Assembly: GCA_965237965.1 (NCBI GenBank)
Contig: CBDEGT010000003.1
Location: 434,001-498,000 of the forward strand
Direction of reading: 5' to 3'
DNA: 64,000 bases
From: UBA2988 sp965237965
GTDB taxonomy: Bacteria > Gemmatimonadota > Gemmatimonadetes > Longimicrobiales > Gaopeijiaceae
Shown here: piece by piece, positions 59,750 through 64,000 of the stretch
Layout: each line of letters starts with the position of its first letter
How positions within the stretch are numbered: the stretch's first letter is position 1
Translations under genes and position numbers: made by a program
The notes under the pieces: generated by a model
The model's input: only the letters and a program-made list of their open reading frames with translations
What the model was told of the DNA's origin: nothing
Database searches by the model: none

Positions 59750-62100
59750 CGCCGTCGGCCTCGGCTGGTGCGGGTGTGCAGGCGCGAGCGCTCGAGGCCC
59801 TCGAGGTCGGTGATGAGCGCGTTTCCCGAACTGGGATCCTCGCGCCCCCCATCCCCAACCGACTCGGGAGGGTCGCTCGGCCGCTGTCCCGGCCCAACCG
59901 ACTCGGGAGGTTCGCTCGGCTGCTGTCTCGGCTGCTCCGACTGTTGCGGCTGTTGCGGCTGTCCCTGCTGTTTCGGGAAGGGCACCGTCCGTTCGGCGGA
60001 CCCCTTGGGTGGACTGGAAGCCTGCGTCGAGTCTACCACGGCTTCGGGGATGGCCGGACGTTGCTCGCGAACCTCCCCTCCCTTTCCGGCATCCATCAAC
60101 CGGCCTTCCTCCCGCTTCTCCCGCGGCCCGCCGCGACCGCCGCGCGGGCGCCGATCGCGCGCTCCGTCCCTCTGCCGACCCTCCCTTCCCCGCCCGCGCT
60201 CCTCTCGTGCTCGACCCGTGCGGTCCCCGGATGCCTTCGGGTCGGGGTCCGCCCGGCGCGTTCCCTGCGCTACGGCGGGGTCGACCTCAATCCTCGACCG
60301 GCGCCGATCGAGGTCGACCTTCCATTGCTCGAGCACGTTTTCTGCGCGCGCCGACGGGATCAAGTTCTGCACGCGTTCCGGATCTTCCTGGAGGACAGTG
60401 AAGAGGTCCTCCCCCAGCCCCTCGACCAGCTTCTCAGCCGTCTTCTTCCCTACTCCCTTGTAGCTGTTCGTCAGGTACCGGACCTGCGCGTCGGAATCCG
60501 TGGGCAGACCGAGACTCGCCGGATCCACGGATGGAAGGGCGCGCTCCCTTTCGACCGGCACCGACCCCGGGGCCACGGGCGTGGACGGCGAGGGAGAGCG
60601 GGACGTGGAAGCCGCCGGCGGGGCAGGCTCGGGACGCTCCGGCGCGGGCACCGGCGCGAAGGGCGGGCTCACTGGAGGCGGACCTGCCGGCGACTGGGAG
60701 GGGCGTGGCGGTAGGAGTCCAAAGCGACGACCCAGCGCGGCAAGCGCCGACTCTTTCGGGTGCTGCGTGATCGTCGGCGACTGCAGTGCAACGTCTCTCG
60801 GCCGAAGCACCTCGTACTTCGCTGTAGCCTGCGGAACATGCTCCCTCGATCGCGCTGGGGGACCCTCGGGTTCCTCCGGACGTCCGGCCGGCCCACCTCG
60901 AGCGAGCGTCACCTCGTGGCTTCCGCCGTCGAGCTTATGGAGCTCGATCACCTGGTGATCGTGAGCCTGGCGGAGGAAACGGCTGAACTTGCTGAATCCG
61001 AGCCGGGACTCGTCGAAGTCCCGGTCCAGCTCGAGCATTTTCCGCTTTACGTCCGAGTCGCGTACGGCCTCCCGGCCATCGGCCAGCATGCGCTCTATCG
61101 CACGAGTGAGCAGATCGTAGGCGGCCCGGAGCGGCGGACCGTCGGCAACGGGTGTGTCGTCTCCCACCCGCTCCCGGCGCAGTCGAGCCTCGTTCCGACT
61201 CCCGGCCCCTCGTCCGCGTGAGCGTGGCGCGGCGGCGCGTTCGGAAGCTAGCTCGTTCGTGCGATCACCCCGCCCCCGCTCTTCGCGGGGAGGCCGCGGC
61301 TCCTCGACACGCTCACGAGCAGCGTCTCGTTTCTCCGAGGGCGCCACCTCGTGCTGACCGTTCTCCAGCTTGCGAATGTGGAGCAGGCCCTTCGACGAGG
61401 CCTCAGAAAGGAAGCGGCTGAACTTGCTGAATCCGTACTCGCCCTCGTCGAAGCCAGGGTCCAGCTCCACCATCACCTGCTTCAGCCGGTCGGAGCGCAT
61501 CACGTCGTCCTTCGTCGCCATGTGCTCTACCGCCCGCTCGACCAACACCCATGGATCGATCGGCTGACGATCCGAGTCGGTCGTCTTCCGGAGCCCGGAC
61601 AGGCTGGTGTAGCTGTAGTACTCGTCGCAGTTCTGAACGAGGATGTCCGAGCTCGACTCCTGGATTCCGACCCCGATCACGTACTTCCCATACTCCTTGA
61701 GTTTCAGCACGAGGCTCGAGAAGTCGCTGTCTCCGGTGAGCAGGATGAAGACACCGATCTCAGGTCGGATGAAGACGAGCTCGATTCCGTCGATCGCCAT
61801 GCGGATGTCGGTCGCGTTCTTCTTGTTGCTCCCGTACGCGGGGGCAAAGATCAGATCGATCGAGGCCTCCGACAGGGGCACGATGTACTGCGGGTATCGG
61901 CGCCAGTCGGCGTACGCACGCTGGACCGTGACCTTGCCCTTGATGATGTCGGAGTTAAGGAGGTTCTTGAGCTCCTTCGAAAGATCACTCCGCATCCCCA
62001 TCGTGACGTTGTCGAAGTCGATGAGGAGAGCGGCGTTGGGAGCCGCTGAAATGGGCTCCCTGGCGCCCTGGTGGGGCACCTTGGTGGGATAGATGCTCAT
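59746..62100 (-). CDS. NYN-domain RNase with two OST-HTH/LOTUS domains, a helix-hairpin-helix and an RG-rich tail
   Basis: 784 residues. NYN (PIN-like) nuclease at about 22-170, with acidic residues in LLIDFDN (28, 30), ATDI (98) and TGDSDF (124, 126), so it looks catalytic. Two LOTUS domains follow at about 185-253 and 325-398; each ends with the shared GFSKFSRFL helix. After a Pro-rich linker comes a helix-hairpin-helix (YKGVGKKTAEKLVEGLG, about 547-565). The last 180 residues are Arg/Gly-rich, then Gln/Pro-rich with a 13-residue repeat. Likely an RNA-directed nuclease or RNA-binding regulator. mpg overlaps its stop. Confidence 0.82.
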   Translation of the reverse strand: MSIYPTKVPHQGAREPISAAPNAALLIDFDNVTMGMRSDLSKELKNLLNSDIIKGKVTVQRAYADWRRYPQYIVPLSEASIDLIFAPAYGSNKKNATDIRMAIDGIELVFIRPEIGVFILLTGDSDFSSLVLKLKEYGKYVIGVGIQESSSDILVQNCDEYYSYTSLSGLRKTTDSDRQPIDPWVLVERAVEHMATKDDVMRSDRLKQVMVELDPGFDEGEYGFSKFSRFLSEASSKGLLHIRKLENGQHEVAPSEKRDAARERVEEPRPPREERGRGDRTNELASERAAAPRSRGRGAGSRNEARLRRERVGDDTPVADGPPLRAAYDLLTRAIERMLADGREAVRDSDVKRKMLELDRDFDESRLGFSKFSRFLRQAHDHQVIELHKLDGGSHEVTLARGGPAGRPEEPEGPPARSREHVPQATAKYEVLRPRDVALQSPTITQHPKESALAALGRRFGLLPPRPSQSPAGPPPVSPPFAPVPAPERPEPAPPAASTSRSPSPSTPVAPGSVPVERERALPSVDPASLGLPTDSDAQVRYLTNSYKGVGKKTAEKLVEGLGEDLFTVLQEDPERVQNLIPSARAENVLEQWKVDLDRRRSRIEVDPAVAQGTRRADPDPKASGDRTGRAREERGRGREGRQRDGARDRRPRGGRGGPREKREEGRLMDAGKGGEVREQRPAIPEAVVDSTQASSPPKGSAERTVPFPKQQGQPQQPQQSEQPRQQPSEPPESVGPGQRPSDPPESVGDGGREDPSSGNALITDLEGLERSRLHTRTSRGRRR
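59854..59931 (-). repeat. 39-bp tandem repeat in the NYN-LOTUS tail
   Basis: Two units (59854-59892 and 59893-59931) differ at only a few bases and encode the 13-residue block around PPESVG. Unit length is a multiple of three, so copy number can change without a frameshift. Confidence 0.75.
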
Positions 62101-62160
62101 GACTGTGTGTTCGCCTCGCAGCGTTATGAAATCGTGCCACGAGACCTCCCCACCCCGGGG

Positions 62161-62213
62161 CCACGGCCGGAACCGTGGCGGAGGTCGGGGAAGCCTCCCG
62201 ACGACAGGGAGGC
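62161..62213. other. Two hairpins in the spacer between the acyl-CoA ligase and the NYN gene
   Basis: CCACGG/CCGTGG (62161-62166, 62173-62178) and GCCTCCC/GGGAGGC (62193-62199, 62207-62213). The second is a perfect 7-base stem with a 7-base loop. No T-run follows on either strand, so a terminator role is doubtful. The 252-base spacer 62101-62352 holds no gene. Confidence 0.35.
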
Positions 62214-62352
62214 TCGCATTGCCTCCGAGTCAGGCCTCCGGAACCGTCCGGCGGCCTCCGCGAGGTTCACACTCCTCGCCGCGGTACCCCACCCTGGCCC
62301 CCGCTACACGCGAGTGTCGGAAGGGTCGGCCTGGCCGCGAGAGTGCGAACCG

Positions 62353-63954
62353 TCAGGCGCGTCGTGTGCGCTGCTCCACCTGGATCATGCGGGCGAGCTC
62401 GACACGCCGAATCTTTCCCGTGCCCGTCATCGGGAACCCGTCGAGGAAACGAACCAGGTCCGCGACCTTGTAGTCGGCCAGAGTCGCCCGGCACCAGTCC
62501 TTGATCTCCTGCCCGGTCACGATCGCCCCCTCGATGGGGACGATGCAGGCGCAGATGGCCTCTCCGAACACCGGATCGGAGACGCCCACCACCGCCGCTT
62601 CGCGAACTGCAGGATGGGCGCGAAGCCGATCCTCGAGTTCCCGCGGATACACGTTGAAGCCAGAGCGGACGATAACCTCCTTGCGGCGTCCTACCAAGTG
62701 GACATACCCCTCCTCGTCCACAATCCCCAGGTCGCCGGTCAGGAAGTATCCCTGATCATCGAAGCAGCCCGCGGTCTCGACCGGCTGCCGGTAGTACCCC
62801 TTCATCACACCCGGGCCGCGCACGGCGAGCTCACCCACGCTCTCCAAGGGAAGCTCGGTGCCGTCGGTCTCGAGCACGCGCACGAAGGTGCCCGTGAGAG
62901 GCCGACCCAGGGTGAAGCGTCGCTTTTCTCCCGGATCGCCGGCGCTGGTGATGGAAACGGTGGCCGACGTCTCGGTGAGCGAATAGGCAGCCAGCAGCTG
63001 CGGGCAGAGGCTTTGCTGTACGTCACGAACCAATTCGTGGCTCACGGGCGCTCCCGCGGCGACCCCTAGGCGGAGGCTCGAGAGGTCGCGCGGTCGCTTG
63101 GTCAACTCGTATAGCTCGGTCTCGAACAGCTGCGGAATGCCGAGCTGCACCGTGACCCGATGCCGCTCGATCAGGTCCAGCGTGACAGCGGCGTCGAACT
63201 CGTCCTGCAGGACGATGGCCGCGCTCGCGAGCAGCACCCCCAGCAGACCTGGACCGATTCCGAAGATGTGGAAAAGCGCGGTGACGCCGATCACGCGATC
63301 CTCGTTCCCGAGTCCGATCACCTTCACGGTGGCCGCCGCCGTGCTAACCACGTTCGTGTGGGTGAGCGCCACCCCCTTCGGTTTACCGGTGGTCCCCGAG
63401 GTGTACACGATCGCGGAAAGACCTTCGGCCGGGTTCAGCTCGGGTGCGGGGTAGTCGCGTCCCGTGCCCGCAGATATCAGGTCCTCGAACTGGAAGATGC
63501 GATCGTCGTACCAGAGCTCGGCTTCCCCGACGGTGACGAGATACTGTAGCTCCGGAAGCTGTACGAGCAGGTCTTCGAACAGCTCGAGGTAGTCGACGCC
63601 GTGGTGCTCCTCGATCGTTATCGCGCACGCGGCCCCGGAGTGCCGGAGCATGTACTGGAGCTCCGGCGTGGTCAGCCTGGGGTTCAGGGGAACGATGGTG
63701 GCGCCGAGCTTGGCCGCGCCGAACATCGCGATCACGAACTCGGGGCACGCCGGTAGGACCAGAGCAACGCGGTCGCCTGGCTCGATCCCTAGGTTGTGGA
63801 GAGCGGCCGCCAGCGCCTCGGCCTTGCGGTCCACTTCTCCGTACGTGATGGCTTGACCGCGGGACAGGAGAAAGGTCCCCTGCGGATCCGTAGTGGATCG
63901 GATCCCGAGCAGTGATGCGACGCTGAAGCCGTCTACGCGCTCGGTCAGAGGCAT
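62353..63954 (-). CDS. AMP-forming acyl-CoA ligase (long/medium-chain fatty acid type)
   Basis: 533 residues, ANL superfamily. AMP-binding signature IVYTSGTTGKPKGVALTH, then QLGIPQLFETELYEL, AAYSLTETSATVSIT, and the C-terminal hinge YFLTGDLGIVDEEGYVHLVGRRKEVI with VYPRELEDRLRAHP and TGTGKIRRVEL. A GCAGGAAACC ribosome site lies before the ATG. The substrate (fatty, aromatic or other acid) cannot be read. The enzyme would feed acyl-CoA dehydrogenases that use the ETF encoded at 53-55 kb. Confidence 0.9.
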   Translation of the reverse strand: MPLTERVDGFSVASLLGIRSTTDPQGTFLLSRGQAITYGEVDRKAEALAAALHNLGIEPGDRVALVLPACPEFVIAMFGAAKLGATIVPLNPRLTTPELQYMLRHSGAACAITIEEHHGVDYLELFEDLLVQLPELQYLVTVGEAELWYDDRIFQFEDLISAGTGRDYPAPELNPAEGLSAIVYTSGTTGKPKGVALTHTNVVSTAAATVKVIGLGNEDRVIGVTALFHIFGIGPGLLGVLLASAAIVLQDEFDAAVTLDLIERHRVTVQLGIPQLFETELYELTKRPRDLSSLRLGVAAGAPVSHELVRDVQQSLCPQLLAAYSLTETSATVSITSAGDPGEKRRFTLGRPLTGTFVRVLETDGTELPLESVGELAVRGPGVMKGYYRQPVETAGCFDDQGYFLTGDLGIVDEEGYVHLVGRRKEVIVRSGFNVYPRELEDRLRAHPAVREAAVVGVSDPVFGEAICACIVPIEGAIVTGQEIKDWCRATLADYKVADLVRFLDGFPMTGTGKIRRVELARMIQVEQRTRRA

Positions 63955-63990
63955 GGTTTCCTGCTTGCGGACCGCTGAGAAAAGTTTGGC

Positions 63991-63996
63991 AACATA
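63991..63996 (-). promoter_or_regulatory. Possible -10 box of the acyl-CoA ligase gene
   Basis: TATGTT on the minus strand, 37 bases before the ATG. The -35 would lie beyond the window, so it cannot be verified. Confidence 0.3.
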
Positions 63997-64000
63997 GACG

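Noticed and set aside
62161..62213. Intrinsic terminator for the acyl-CoA ligase gene
   Set aside because: Hairpins are real but lie about 140 bases beyond the stop and have no T-run, so I list them only as hairpins.

Overview
The window is dense, GC-rich bacterial chromosome carrying housekeeping and envelope genes on both strands. I saw no tRNA, rRNA, CRISPR array, insertion sequence or prophage gene, and no gene-free stretch longer than about 260 bases. The overall protein style points to a Gemmatimonadota-like member of the FCB group. Clues are a 6-bladed propeller lipoprotein with an SDSAGIRIVE-type N-terminus, a menaquinone-type UbiE/MenG methyltransferase, many GTG/TTG starts, and promoters of the form TTGAC-N17/18-TAnnTTT. 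This placement is an inference from style, not from a marker-gene comparison. All functions come from reading motifs, because no search could be run.

Layout. 1-6.3 kb: end of an M16 peptidase, menG on the minus strand, then an ECF sigma / double-zinc-finger anti-sigma / bactofilin-like membrane protein / toast-rack-like protein / small membrane protein operon; the anti-sigma gene is frameshifted as assembled. 6.3-8.8 kb (minus): Fe-S genes nfu and mrp, a small unknown protein and a SAM hydroxide adenosyltransferase. 9-13 kb (plus): an orphan Wzc-type tyrosine kinase and proline-pathway aldehyde dehydrogenase. 13.1-21.7 kb (minus): one long co-directional run headed by lepA, then GT2, ROK kinase, PfkB kinase, a STAS/HATPase two-gene switch module and a penicillin-acylase family enzyme. 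21.9-23.4 kb: a DUF4384 surface protein. 23.6-38.4 kb (plus): DUF58, BatA-like, mfd, two PpiC/SurA chaperones, pdxA, ftsE, ftsX, envC-like, holB, moaC.

38.6-42.7 kb (minus): guaB, a small protein and acs. 42.8-48.1 kb: a P1B-4 metal-efflux ATPase behind a palindromic operator candidate, an unknown protein, a Fur/PerR-family regulator, and a PBP4-type carboxypeptidase with two LysM repeats. 48.1-50.6 kb (minus): two small unknown proteins, a zinc-ribbon membrane protein and an SH3-repeat protein. 50.7-53.3 kb (plus): an outer-membrane barrel, moeA and an active-type M23 lipoprotein. 53.3-55.0 kb (minus): etfBA. 55.2-56.5 kb: the propeller lipoprotein. 56.5-62.1 kb (minus): an NYN nuclease with two LOTUS domains and a helix-hairpin-helix, a 3-methyladenine glycosylase with a probable CTG start, an amino-acid permease and an AmpG-like transporter. 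62.4-64 kb (minus): an acyl-CoA ligase.

Themes are cell-envelope construction and surveillance (ECF module, SurA pair, FtsEX-EnvC, PBP4, M23, AmpG), Fe-S/metal/redox homeostasis (nfu, mrp, P1B-4 ATPase, Fur family, etf) and nucleic-acid maintenance (mfd, holB, mpg, NYN-LOTUS). The most unusual items are the NYN-LOTUS-LOTUS-HhH protein, the STAS/HATPase module, the P1B-4 ATPase/Fur-family locus, and two genes (mpg, pdxA) whose conserved N-termini lack any ATG/GTG/TTG start.
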